In this document: positions 37,310-45,865 of the stretch, piece by piece
How the letters are laid out: each line of letters opens with the position of its first letter
Position numbering within the stretch: position 1 is the stretch's first letter
Assembly: GCA_018114805.1 (NCBI GenBank)
Contig: CP073042.1
Span: 2,790,001-2,854,000, forward strand
Direction: 5' to 3'
Source: Candidatus Streptomyces philanthi
GTDB taxonomy: Bacteria; Actinomycetota; Actinomycetes; Streptomycetales; Streptomycetaceae
Length of the DNA: 64,000 nucleotides
Notes under the pieces: generated by a model
Told to the model about the DNA's origin: nothing
The model's database searches: none
What the model saw: the letters and a program-made list of their open reading frames with translations, nothing else
Program-made: the position numbers and the translations under genes

Positions 37310-38257
37310 ATGCGGACAATCCTCATCCTGACCGGCCGTGACGACCTGACGGCCGAGGCTGTGGTTGAGGAGTTGGGCAAGCGCGGTGAGAACGTCGTCC
37401 GGTATGACACGGCCGACTTTCCCTCCGCGTCCCGCCTGGCCGTCTCCCTCACCGGGGACGGCTGGGCGGGAACCCTCTCCGCCTCCCGAAAGCTGGACAT
37501 TCAGTCAGTCACGTCAGTTTGGTGGCGTCGACCGAACGAGTTCGTCACGCCGGAGGAGTGGCCGGACCACGCGCGAGCGTTCGCCGTCTCCGAAGCGCGG
37601 TCCGGACTTCTCGGCGTACTCGGCTCACTGTCCGTCCGTTGGATCAACCATCCGGCGAAGGACGCAGCCGCGAACTACAAGCCTCGGCAACTGACCATGG
37701 CTGCTCGCGCCGGTCTCTACGTACCTAGGACCGTGATCACTTCCGACCCCGACCACGCTCGCGACTTCATCGGATCAGAGCGCGTCATCTACAAGGGCCT
37801 CGGCGGAGGGATTCTCGGGCCGGACGGCGAGCGGAGGTTCCTTCCGGTCAAGCTCATCACGGCCGACCAGATCAATGAACGGGTAACCGGCACCACACAC
37901 CTTTTCCAGGAGAACGTGGACAAGGCGTTCGAGGTCCGTCTCACCGTCATCGGCGACCGCATGTTCCCCGTGGCCATCCACGCGGGGAGTGAGGCGGCCA
38001 AGCTCGATTGGCGCAACGATTATCGGTCACTCACCTACAGGCCCATCGACCTTCCACAGCAAGTCGCCAAGGGAGTACGGCGCCTGATGGACGAACTCGG
38101 CCTGTTCTTCGGGGCGCTGGACTTCGCCGTGACACCAGGCGGTCTGTGGAAGTTCCTGGAAGTCAACCCCAATGGCCAATGGCATTGGATCGCCGTGAAG
38201 GCAGGCATCCCGATGGTTGAGGCCATGGCCGACGCACTACGAGGAGGAACCGAATGA
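37310..38257 (+). CDS. ATP-grasp graspetide ligase (TgmB-like)
   Basis: 315 residues. N-terminal pre-ATP-grasp part MRTILILTGRDDLTAEAVVE and VTSVWWRRPNEF, then WINHPAKDAAANYKPRQL, the nucleotide-binding strand VIYKGLGGGILG, LFQENVDKAFEVRLTVIGD and the metal-binding end FGALDFAVTPGGLWKFLEVNPNGQW. This is the SAV_5884/MvdD-like maturase type that forms macrolactones from Ser/Thr hydroxyls and Asp/Glu carboxylates on the partner peptide. Complete. Its stop overlaps an ATG (ATGA) for the methyltransferase. Confidence 0.92.
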   Translation: MRTILILTGRDDLTAEAVVEELGKRGENVVRYDTADFPSASRLAVSLTGDGWAGTLSASRKLDIQSVTSVWWRRPNEFVTPEEWPDHARAFAVSEARSGLLGVLGSLSVRWINHPAKDAAANYKPRQLTMAARAGLYVPRTVITSDPDHARDFIGSERVIYKGLGGGILGPDGERRFLPVKLITADQINERVTGTTHLFQENVDKAFEVRLTVIGDRMFPVAIHAGSEAAKLDWRNDYRSLTYRPIDLPQQVAKGVRRLMDELGLFFGALDFAVTPGGLWKFLEVNPNGQWHWIAVKAGIPMVEAMADALRGGTE

Positions 38258-38270
38258 CCTCATCGGGATC

Positions 38271-39416
38271 ATGGGGCGACGCGGCGAGGGCGCTGGCGAC
38301 AAGGTGGCCGCAAACGCCTTGGAGTGGCACGAAGCCGTCAGTGAGACCCACCGCCACCTGCTCGTACCCCGCTGGTGGGAACGCGTGCCGAACAGCCCGA
38401 CCGAAGAGTGGGAGTTGGTAGCCCACGCCGAAGATTCCAGGGCGCGAATCGCAGCAGCGTACAGTGACGAAACCCTCGTCACGCGCGTCGGCACCCTGCA
38501 CAGCGACCACGCGGCCCCGGAACAAAAAGCGGCGGGTAGCCCCACCTCGTCCTCAACGCTTCCGAGTCTGATCGTTTCCATGATGCACCGGTTGAACGCG
38601 GAACCCGGACATCGGGTCTTGGACGTGGGCACCGGCTCCGGCTATGCGCTTTCCCTCTTCGCGCGACGTCTCGGAGACGAGTACGTGACGAGTGTGGACG
38701 TGGACCCGTATCTCATTGAGGCCGCCCGCGCTCGCCTCGCTGAATTCGGTCGCATCCCTCGGATCGAGGCAATCGACGCGACGGGGGAACTCCCCGACCC
38801 CGCTTATGACCGCATCATGGCCACGGTGTCCGTCCGCCCTGTTCCGAAAACGTGGCTCCACGCGCTGCGTCCAGGTGGCAGGCTCGTGACCACCATCGCC
38901 CACACGGCTCTACTGATCACGGCCGATATGGGAGACAACGGCATTGCGCAGGGAAGCGTCCAGCCCAACCCGGCAACGTTCATGGAAACCCGGCAGAGCC
39001 CCGACTACCCGCCCAAGCTCAACGACGTATTCACAGCCGCCCGGGACGCAGACGGGGTGGATGTGCGCTGTCCTGACGGCCCTATTCCGAACCTCTGGCA
39101 AGAATGGCCACTTCGGTGGTTGTACGAGCTGGACACCCCCGGCGTAGAAACCCGTACGGCCACCATGCCGGACGGCCAGCGCGTTGTCTGGCTCCTCGCG
39201 GCGGACGGTTCGTGGGCACGCGCAGAGGAGAGCGGTGACGCGTCGCGGCGGGCCGTGCACCAGGACGGAGCGCGCCGGCTCTGGGACGACACGGAGCGCG
39301 TCCGGCGTAAGTGGGAGGAGCGGAATCAGTTCCCTCTGCACTCGATGGGCGTCGAACTCAGCCCGGATAGCAGCAGGCTGATCGCCCCAGACGGCGCATG
39401 GACGTTCTCCATCTGA
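38271..39416 (+). CDS. Graspetide-associated isoaspartyl-type methyltransferase
   Basis: 381 residues as drawn from ATG 38271. EAVSETHRHLLVPRWWERVP, SSSTLPSLIVSMMHRLNAEP and the AdoMet site VLDVGTGSGYALSLFARRLG match PIMT-like enzymes of ATP-grasp RiPP systems, which methylate an Asp that then closes to an aspartimide. The overlapping ATG 38254 (MTSSGSWGDAARALATRW) looks like the natural N terminus but is in another frame; one indel near 38310 would join it to ALEWHEAVSE. So the start is uncertain and the N terminus may be damaged. Confidence 0.85.
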   Translation: MGRRGEGAGDKVAANALEWHEAVSETHRHLLVPRWWERVPNSPTEEWELVAHAEDSRARIAAAYSDETLVTRVGTLHSDHAAPEQKAAGSPTSSSTLPSLIVSMMHRLNAEPGHRVLDVGTGSGYALSLFARRLGDEYVTSVDVDPYLIEAARARLAEFGRIPRIEAIDATGELPDPAYDRIMATVSVRPVPKTWLHALRPGGRLVTTIAHTALLITADMGDNGIAQGSVQPNPATFMETRQSPDYPPKLNDVFTAARDADGVDVRCPDGPIPNLWQEWPLRWLYELDTPGVETRTATMPDGQRVVWLLAADGSWARAEESGDASRRAVHQDGARRLWDDTERVRRKWEERNQFPLHSMGVELSPDSSRLIAPDGAWTFSI

Positions 39417-39544
39417 GCTGGTTCGCGGAATGGCCCCCGCCATTCGCCTGGTGAAGGGCCCTCCTGGTTCCCCAACCGGGAGCCCGCCCCCGTACACCGT
39501 CCGCACCACGTGTCTGGGCCTGCTGAGAACGCGAGGGCGGGGGC

Positions 39545-39681
39545 ACTAGCCTGTTGCGCCTGCTTGAAGGGAGGACGCGTTGGGCGAGATATCGCGACCA
39601 TCACGTTTGGACGGAAGGTCGGAGTTCGCGGAAGTTGCAGAAAACCGGGGTCCAGCCTGACAAACCCGCAGGTCAATTGCT
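39545..39681 (+). repeat. CRISPR-leader-like element, copy 2
   Basis: Nearly collinear with copy 1: AGCCTGTTGCGCCTGCTTGA, GAGATATCGCGA, GCGGAAGTTGCAGAAAACCG and ACAAACCCGCAGGTCAATTG. It lies 128 bases past the methyltransferase stop, so copies 1 and 2 bracket the graspetide operon. Confidence 0.65.
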
Positions 39682-39710
39682 CTGGTCCCCGCGCCTGCGG
39701 GGCTCCCCAC
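39682..39710 (+). CRISPR. Single repeat after leader-like copy 2
   Basis: The repeat begins CTGGTCCCCGCGCCTGCGGG at the exact edge of the leader-like element. No second repeat is found 61 bases on, so this is a leader with one repeat. Confidence 0.5.
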
Positions 39711-39767
39711 CAACCGCCGCCCCCCTCACAACACAGCCCTCATCCCCCACAACCCGCCAGGGCCACC

Positions 39768-40307
39768 TCACCCCCGCACCACCACCGCATCGAACTCCAC
39801 CGCCACCGTCGGGCTGACCATCGCCGAGGTGAAGGCGTTCCAGTTCACGTTCCAGTCCTTGCGGTTGATGGTCGTCGTGCCCTTGAGGTGGGCCTAGAGG
39901 TTGCCCTGGGAGTCGGGCTCGGTGTCGGTGAGTTCGACGTTCAGGGTGACGGATCTGGTGGTGCCGCGGATCGTCAGGTCACCCGTGAGTTCGTAGTGGG
40001 TGGCGTCGGACTGGAGGACGTCGGTTGAGGGGAAGGTGATGGTCGGGTGGTTCTGCGCGTCCAGGAACTTGCTGCGGACCAGGACGTCGCGCTGGCGGTT
40101 CTTGGTCTGGACGTCCTTCGCCTGGACGACGAGCCGTACGGAGGACTTCCAAGGGTGTTCGCCGTCGAGGTGCACGCTGCCCTCGAACGCGTCGACGTGG
40201 CCGCGCACCAGCGTGGACATGGTGTGTCGAGCCACGAAGCCGATGCGGGTGCGGGTGGCGTCGATGACGTAGTCGCCGGTCAGTTCGCTGGGGTAGGTCG
40301 TTGACAT
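39768..40307 (-). pseudogene. YceI family protein with in-frame TAG
   Basis: Full length would be 179 codons from ATG 40307 to the TGA at 39768, normal for YceI lipocalin-like isoprenoid-binding proteins. GDYVIDATRTRIGFVARHTM, GHVDAFEGSVHLD, LTGDLTIRGTTRSVTLNVEL and KGTTTINRKDWNVNWNA are all in one frame, broken only by TAG at 39894-39896 (after DSQGNL). A CAG-to-TAG change is the simplest reading. The part after the stop is well conserved, so the break is recent or an error. Confidence 0.8.
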
Positions 40308-40486
40308 GGTGGTTGCTCCAGGGTGGGCGCGGGGACGGCGGGCGGGGTGGGGGCTCGGCGGCCTGACACGCGACGGCCGAGCCCCGGACGCGCGCTGCGG
40401 GCACGTGTCGCGAGCGCCGGGCTCGGCCGTCGTCGTCGTGAGGTGGTGCCGGGCACTGGAACAGTGCTGGGCTCCGGAACTGCCGG

Positions 40487-40960
40487 TCAGCCGAACTGAC
40501 CGGGCTGGTAGTCGCCTGCGGGGCGCTGGGTGATGACGTTCAACCGGTTGAGGTCGTTCATGACCGCGATGGTCGATATCAGGACCCCGAGCTGGTCCTC
40601 GTCGAAGTGCTTGGTGGCGTTCGCCCAGACCTCGTCGCTGACGCCGCCGGACGCGTCGGCGAGGCGGGTGCCCTCCTCCGCCAGTTCCAGGGCCGCGCGC
40701 TCGGAGTCGGTGAACACCGTGGCCTCCCGCCAGACGGCGACCAGGTGCAGGCGCTGTTGCGTCTCGCCGGCAGCGACAGCGTCCTTGGTGTGCATGTCGA
40801 CACAGAATCCGCAGCCGTTGATCTGGCTAACGCGGAGTGCCACGAGTTCCCGCATCGCCGCCGGCAGCGACGATTCCATGAGTGGCCTGGCCGACGAGAC
40901 GAGTTGCTTCAGGAATTTGCTGGAGACCGGGTTGGTGAAGAAGTCGTAACGCACGTCCAT
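40487..40960 (-). CDS. Carboxymuconolactone decarboxylase/AhpD-like protein
   Basis: 157 residues. The redox motif Cys-Gly-Phe-Cys-x-x-x-His (GCGFCVDMHTKDA) sits at ~50-57 with LVALRVSQING before it; this is the AhpD-type fold. Divergent from the ECF41 sigma gene; carboxymuconolactone decarboxylase genes are the standard partners and targets of ECF41 sigma factors. An ECF41-type promoter faces it (GACG at 41046, TGTGAGG at 41066). Confidence 0.92.
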   Translation of the reverse strand: MDVRYDFFTNPVSSKFLKQLVSSARPLMESSLPAAMRELVALRVSQINGCGFCVDMHTKDAVAAGETQQRLHLVAVWREATVFTDSERAALELAEEGTRLADASGGVSDEVWANATKHFDEDQLGVLISTIAVMNDLNRLNVITQRPAGDYQPGQFG

Positions 40961-41042
40961 GGCGATTTCCCTTTTCTGCTGGGCCGTTCCTCCGCGTCGG
41001 CGGAACGGCTGCGGTACGCGGGACCGAGTTCGTTCCCAGCAG

Positions 41043-41115
41043 TACGACGAGACAGCCCCGCAGAATGTGAGGCAACGCGTCGCGACCTCACATTTCGATG
41101 GGCTGTCTCGTCGTA
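41043..41115. promoter_or_regulatory. Divergent ECF41-type promoters in a large palindrome
   Basis: Outer perfect arms TACGACGAGACAGCCC (41043) and its complement (41100-41115); inner perfect arms AATGTGAGG (41064) and CCTCACATT (41086). On the plus strand CCTCACA-16 bases-CGTC (41086-41112), and on the minus strand the mirror image (41072 back to 41046). This matches the ECF41 consensus as I recall it (TGTCACA, 16 bases, CGTC). So one symmetric element should drive both the sigma gene and its target. Confidence 0.75.
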
Positions 41116-41172
41116 AGGGAGAAGCAGGGAAGACGCAGGCGCCGGAACGGACGACGAGGGAGCGGCGACACC

Positions 41173-42101
41173 ATGGGGACCCAGACGGAGCCAGGAGAGG
41201 GCGGCCCGCTCGACCCGAGCCTGGGCGCGATCATGAGCGAGCGGCGGCAGTTGATCAACCTCGCGTACCGGCTCCTCGGCTCGCTCGCCGACGCCGAGGA
41301 CGTCGTACAGGAGACGTACGCCCGTTGCTACGCCATGACGCCGAGGCAGCAGGCGGCCATCGAGGCCCCCGGTGGCTGGCTGATGAAGGTCGCCAGCCGC
41401 ATCTGCCTGGACCAGTTGGGCTCGGCGCGCGCCCGGCGCGAACGTTACGTCGGGGAGTGGATCCCGGAGCCGGTGCCCGACCGGGCGGAGTGGGCCGACG
41501 GGCGGCCGGGGGCAGCACCGCCGACCCGGCCGACCGGGTCACGCTCGACGAGTCGATCAACATGGCGTTCCTCGTCGTCCTAGAATCGATGACGCCGGCC
41601 GAGCGCGTGGCGTTCGTGCTGCACGACGTCTTCCGGTACTCGTTCGCCGAGATCGTCGGCCGTACGCCGGCGGCCTGCCGCCAGCTCGCCTCGTCGGCCC
41701 GGCGCCGACTGCGCGGCGCGCAGGCCCCCGCGACCTCGGCGGAGCAGCGCACGAACGTCGTCCACGACTTCAAGCAGGCGTGGGACACCAAGGACATCGT
41801 CGCCCTCATCGCCATCCTCGACCCCGACGTCACGGCGGTCAGCAACGGCGGCGGCCGCGACAGGGCCGCGCTCCACCCGATCACGGGCCGGGAGGACGTC
41901 GCCCGCCACCTCATCACCATCGCCACCCAGGCGCCCGACCTGATGATGGTGGAGCGCACGGTCAACGGCCAGCCCGGCGTGGTCCTCCAACTGGACGGCG
42001 TCACGGTGTCGGTGATGTCCCTCGACGTCAGCGGCGACCGCATCACCCACATCTGGGGCATCCGCAACCCGGACAAGCTCCGGCCTTGGACGGCGGGGTG
42101 A
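41173..42101 (+). pseudogene. ECF41-type sigma factor (SigJ-like), frameshifted
   Basis: Sigma region 2 lies in the first frame (MSERRQLINLAYRLLGSLAD, AEDVVQETYARCYAM, PGGWLMKVASRICLDQLG). After WADGRPG near 41505 the frame shifts, and DRVTLDESINMAFLVVLESM, region 4 (TPAERVAFVLHDVFRYSFAE, RTPAACRQLASSARRRLR) and the SnoaL-like C-terminal domain continue to 42101. The C-terminal domain keeps NGGGR, the place of the DGGGK-type motif that controls ECF41 activity. One base restores about 309 residues. ATG 41173 follows GGGAG. Confidence 0.85.
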
Positions 42102-42242
42102 GTTATTGGGGGTGGGTGCCTTCCGAGGCGTGGGGCGCTGTCGCTGTCCTGGTCGGGGTGCCTTCCGGGGCGGCGTGAGGGTGGGCGGGTGAGCGGGTGG
42201 GGGCTGTGGGCGTACGTCGTGTGGGTGCGGGGCCGGCCCGAT

Positions 42243-42368
42243 AGCCTGGGCGTACGGCTTTACGGGGAGGCGTTGTGGGCGGTTTATGGGGCTTGGGCGG
42301 TAAGTCGGAGTCTGCGGAAGTTGCAGAAAACCGGGGGTTCGACGCGGTAAAGCCGCAGGTCAATTGCT
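42243..42368 (+). repeat. CRISPR-leader-like element, copy 3
   Basis: Shares GGAAGTTGCAGAAAACCGGG and CCGCAGGTCAATTGCT with copies 1 and 2; its left half is more diverged. Placed after the ECF41 gene. Confidence 0.6.
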
Positions 42369-42455
42369 CTGGTCCCCGCGCGCGGGGATGGTCCCATCGC
42401 CGCTTCCGCCGCCGAGTACGGCTGGCGCTGGTCCCCGCGCGCGGGGCTCGCGCCC
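42369..42455 (+). CRISPR. Mini-array: two repeats, one 32-base spacer
   Basis: The repeat at 42369 (CTGGTCCCCGCGCGCGGGGA, then TGGTCCC) is the cleanest I-E-type copy in the window. The second repeat begins at 42428 with an altered 3' end. The spacer is 42396-42427. Confidence 0.65.
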
Positions 42456-42465
42456 AGCCCGCCCC

Positions 42466-43201
42466 TCACCCGTCCCCGAACGCCGCCCCCGTCCACGTCC
42501 CCCACGCACTCCGCCCGGTGGTAGTCGTACGTCGTGATGCCGGACACCTTGATCAGGACGCAGTAGCGCTCCACCGAGGCCAGTTGCCTGGCCACCTGCG
42601 CGTACTCGCGGCGGAGGAAGTGGATCGCCGCCTGGTTCGCGACCGCGCTCTGGCCGCAGACCAGGATGATCGGGCGGCGGGACTCCTGCGGGGTGAACTT
42701 GGCGACGAGGGCGTACGACTAATTGTCGCGGTCAAAGCGGTAGCGCAGGCCCGCGACCTCGATGGCTACCCAGTCGTCGTCCTCGGGACCGTACGGGTGG
42801 AAGGTCACGCCCGGGAGGTGGGCGGAGAGGTGGCCGGCCGTGCGGGCGTTGGCGCCGCCGAGGGGGCCGCCGACGCAGAACTCCGTGTGGTCGCCGTTGC
42901 TGCCACGAAAGTCGTCGGACTCGACCGTCACCGCGCAGCCGAGTTCGCCGGCCAGCATGGCCAGCTCCACGGTGGCCCGGACGTCGCGGTGGTGGGCGGC
43001 GCCGGGGGCGTCGTGCTTGTTGCCCAGGACGATCAGGCAGGTGCCGCCGGGGCGTACGCCGAAGAAGGCGCCCTTCCTGTTCAGCGTGCGGGTGTGCTGG
43101 CCGCGCTCCCACAGCCAGACCAGGCAGCCACCGAGCACGCTCGTCAGCAGGCCGATCGAGACGTTGGCCAGCACCGAGAGGACCACGTCCAGCTCCCCCA
43201 T
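42466..43201 (-). pseudogene. Membrane-anchored conserved Streptomyces protein, broken
   Basis: Start ATG 43201. One N-terminal helix (LDVVLSVLANVSIGLLTSVL, GGCLVWLWERG) anchors a cytoplasmic domain with GAFFGVRPGGTCLIVLGNKH, VELAMLAGELGCAVTVESDD and FCVGGPLGGANARTAGHL. TAG at 42719-42721 (after YRFDRDN) interrupts a frame that continues as SYALVAKFTPQESRRPIILV, CGQSAVANQAAIHFLRREYA and VLIKVSGITTYDYHRAE; a one-base shift near the end would give the stop at 42466. The NTPase-like or sensor role is not known. Confidence 0.65.
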
Positions 43202-43362
43202 CCCCGTACGCCCGGGCGCACCACCGGCCCGGCCCTCCCCGTCAGTCTTCCGCACCTGGGCGACCCGGCAGCAGGCGGACGCCCACCGGTTCTCCGGGGC
43301 CGGGCCCACCCGCAGCGGGCCCGAGCCCACCGCCCCCGCGCTCCGGGCGGCAGCGCGGTGCG

Positions 43363-43939
43363 TCAGCGCACCACGTCGTAGATGACCTTCTGGATGCCGT
43401 TCGCGTACGCCTTGTGCTCGACCAGCTTCAACTTCTGCGTGTCCTTGTCCGTGTCGCTGAACAGACGCTCACCCGCGCCGAGCAGGAGGGGGAAGACCAT
43501 CAGGTGGTAGCGGTCGATCAGGCCGGCGTCGGAGAGGCTGTGGTGGAGCCTGACGCTGCCGTGCATGATGATCGGGCCGCCCTCGGTCTCCTTCAGTGCG
43601 GCCACGTCGTCCAGCGAGCGCAGGATCGTGGTCGGGCCCCAGCCGTCGACCAGGGACGACTCGGGGAGGGTGGTGGAGACGACGTACTTGGGCATGTCCT
43701 TGTACTCCGTCCGCGAACTCCTCCATCGCCGGCCAGACCGGGGCGAAGCCCTCGTAGCTGACCCGGCCGAAGATCATCGCCGTGGCCTCTGACTGTTCCT
43801 GGCCCTTGATCTCGTACGCCTCCGGCAGGAACTCCACGTCCTTGAAGGTCCAGCCGGCGTTGCGGTAGTCGGACTCGCCGCCCGGGGCCTCCACGACGCC
43901 ATCGAGCGAGACGAAGGCGGTGCTGATCAACGTACGCAT
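43363..43939 (-). pseudogene. Dihydrofolate-reductase-like (RibD C-terminal) protein, frameshifted
   Basis: N-terminal frame: MRTLISTAFVSLDGVVEAPG and TAMIFGRVSYEGFAPVWPAM. C-terminal frame: MPKYVVSTTLPESSLVDGWG, GPIIMHGSVRLHHSLSDAGL and YHLMVFPLLLGAGERLF. One extra G near 43712 (GACGGAGTAC for GACGAGTAC) separates them. Joined, about 191 residues, the normal size of this family of NADPH-binding reductases of unknown substrate. Confidence 0.8.
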
Positions 43940-44053
43940 GTGAGGTTCTCCCAGAGTGTGTGTGCTGTGGCTGGTGCGGGCCGCTGTCGCGCCCGCGCCG
44001 TCGCGGGTGTGAACCGCACCGCGGCGGGCTCGGTAGCCGAGACGTCGTACGAA

Positions 44054-44323
44054 CTATGCGCCGGAGCGGGTCAGTCGGGGCGGTAGCGGAGGTGGAGGAC
44101 GCCCGTCGGGGAGGCGGACGCCGCCACGAGGGTGAGCGGGACGCGGGGGCTTGAGCGCGGCGAGTTGGGCCGTGGGGTCGTCGGTGGTGACCTCGTCGCG
44201 GTCGCAGTCGCCGACGATGTCGGTGGCAGCGTGGGGCTCGGCGGACCCGTCGCCTCGTAGAAGCCGCGGGATCGGCAGGAGCGCCGACCCGGTGCGCTGT
44301 GTCGCGCGCTGGGGTGGCTGCAT
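44054..44323 (-). CDS. Small hypothetical protein
   Basis: 89 residues from ATG 44323 with AAGGAG ten bases upstream, the main support. MQPPQRATQRTGSALLPIPR, TDIVGDCDRDEVTTDD and a Pro/Arg-rich end. No domain recognised. Confidence 0.35.
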   Translation of the reverse strand: MQPPQRATQRTGSALLPIPRLLRGDGSAEPHAATDIVGDCDRDEVTTDDPTAQLAALKPPRPAHPRGGVRLPDGRPPPPLPPRLTRSGA

Positions 44324-44555
44324 TTCGACGACTCTCCTTCCTGACGTACCCGATCGCTGACGTTCGTCCGGCCGCTGCGCCGCAGGTGGCGGCGGCAACG
44401 AGCCGAATCGGCCCCCGGGGGCGTCTCCCCCGGTGATCACTACGATGCTCTGCCGGAGCCACGTCATCAAGCCACGATCACGCTACGATCGTTGCCTCTC
44501 AGGAAACGAAACAGGAAGCGAAACAGGCAACGACGCCGAGGCCACGGTCGCGCGG

Positions 44556-44741
44556 GGCCGGGGCGTGTACCCGGGCGGCGCGCGCTTCGCCCAGTACCAC
44601 GCCCGCCCCGACATCGCATACGTCCCGCTGCACGACGCCCCGCCGGTCACCTGGGGGCCGGTCTGGCTCCCCGCCAACGAGACGGCCCGCGTTCGCGCGT
44701 TCGTCCGCAGCGTGGTCGAGGCCAACCCGCCGGGCGTCTGA
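44556..44741 (+). pseudogene. LysR-family regulator, C-terminal remnant
   Basis: GARFAQYHARPDIAYVPLHD, then APPVTWGPVWLPANETARVR and AFVRSVVEAN resemble the last strand and helix of a LysR effector-binding domain. No HTH or earlier domain sequence is found upstream; the frame before it is unrelated. A leftover 3' end. Confidence 0.5.
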
Positions 44742-45019
44742 GCCCCCAGCCCCACCCTGGCCCCGAGCCCCACCCTGGGCACGCGTCGTCCCCGCTCGCC
44801 GTGGTGTGTCGCGCGATGCCGTGCCACCCCGTACGACCGCAAGCGCCCGCGCGACCGCACCCTGAGACCAACTCCGTCCGCCGGGCGCCCTGTTCGCCGA
44901 GTGGGAGAGCTGCGTCGGCGGGCGCGCGGCGGCCGGGGAGAAGGGGACGACGGCGGCGAAGGAGCGGCGCGGCGCGGCGCGTTGGCCGCCGGGGGGGCCG
45001 GCCGTCGCCGGAGTTGGGC

Positions 45020-45865
45020 TCAGCCAGCCGCGTGCGGGAACGCCTTCCGCAGGTTCTCCTCGGTGGCTATCTCGTCCACGGCCCGGCCCGGCCGCTCCTG
45101 GGCCTCCTGACGGGTGGACTGGGACGTGTCCACGCTGTTCAAGTCCTTGTCCAGGCAGAGGGCGTCGGGTACATCCTGCTCCTCGTCCAGGTTGAACTGG
45201 CTGGTGACCCGCGCCAGGATCTCGCCGCGCTCGAACGCGTCCGTGCCGGTCGTGCGGTTGAGCCGCTCGGCCGCGCGTGCGGAGAGCCGGACCGGGGAGG
45301 CCAACTGCACCTGCCGGTCAGCAACGTTGAGCGTCTCGCGCGTGATCCGCTGGCTCGGGGCGCGGCCGATCGCGATGGTGTCCGACTGGTTGACGGTGGC
45401 CAGCACCGCGTTGTGCGTGAGGTCGCTCTCGAACTCGGCGAGCCGGGCGACCTGCCGGGTCTTGGTGTTCACCACCGCGAGACCCCGGTCCTCGTACAAC
45501 ATCCGGCTGCCGATGCGGCCGTCCACGTTGGTGACGACGCCGCTGGTAACGTCGAGCCGCAGGGGCACGCCGGCGGGCACGGCTTCCCGGGTCTGCCCCT
45601 TGGCGTCGAGGCGGACCAGGCGCAGGTCGTGCCGCTGGAGCCGCTTCAGGGCCTGCGGCGTCACGGTGAACTGGGTGGCGCCCTCAACGACCGCGATGGC
45701 GCCACGGGGTGCGGCGACGGGCGCGGCGGCCTCGGCCGACTCGGGGTCGGCGGCGGCGACGCCGGGGACGACCGCGAGGGCGACGGCGGCGGTGGCCACC
45801 GCCGCGCCGGCGCGGCGGGCGACGGAACGGGATCGGGCGGCGGAGGTGGAGGGGAGAGAAGACAT
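45020..45865 (-). CDS. Secreted protein of unknown function
   Basis: 281 residues, ATG 45865. Signal peptide: basic RSRSVARRA, hydrophobic GAAVATAAVALAVVPG, cleavage near VAAADP. The mature part is strand-rich and polar (GAIAVVEGATQFTVTPQAL, LRLDVTSGVVTNVDGRIGSR, EDRGLAVVNTKTRQVARLAE). No catalytic motif. A paired Cys is not evident. Probably extracellular; family not recognised. Confidence 0.75.
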   Translation of the reverse strand: MSSLPSTSAARSRSVARRAGAAVATAAVALAVVPGVAAADPESAEAAAPVAAPRGAIAVVEGATQFTVTPQALKRLQRHDLRLVRLDAKGQTREAVPAGVPLRLDVTSGVVTNVDGRIGSRMLYEDRGLAVVNTKTRQVARLAEFESDLTHNAVLATVNQSDTIAIGRAPSQRITRETLNVADRQVQLASPVRLSARAAERLNRTTGTDAFERGEILARVTSQFNLDEEQDVPDALCLDKDLNSVDTSQSTRQEAQERPGRAVDEIATEENLRKAFPHAAG

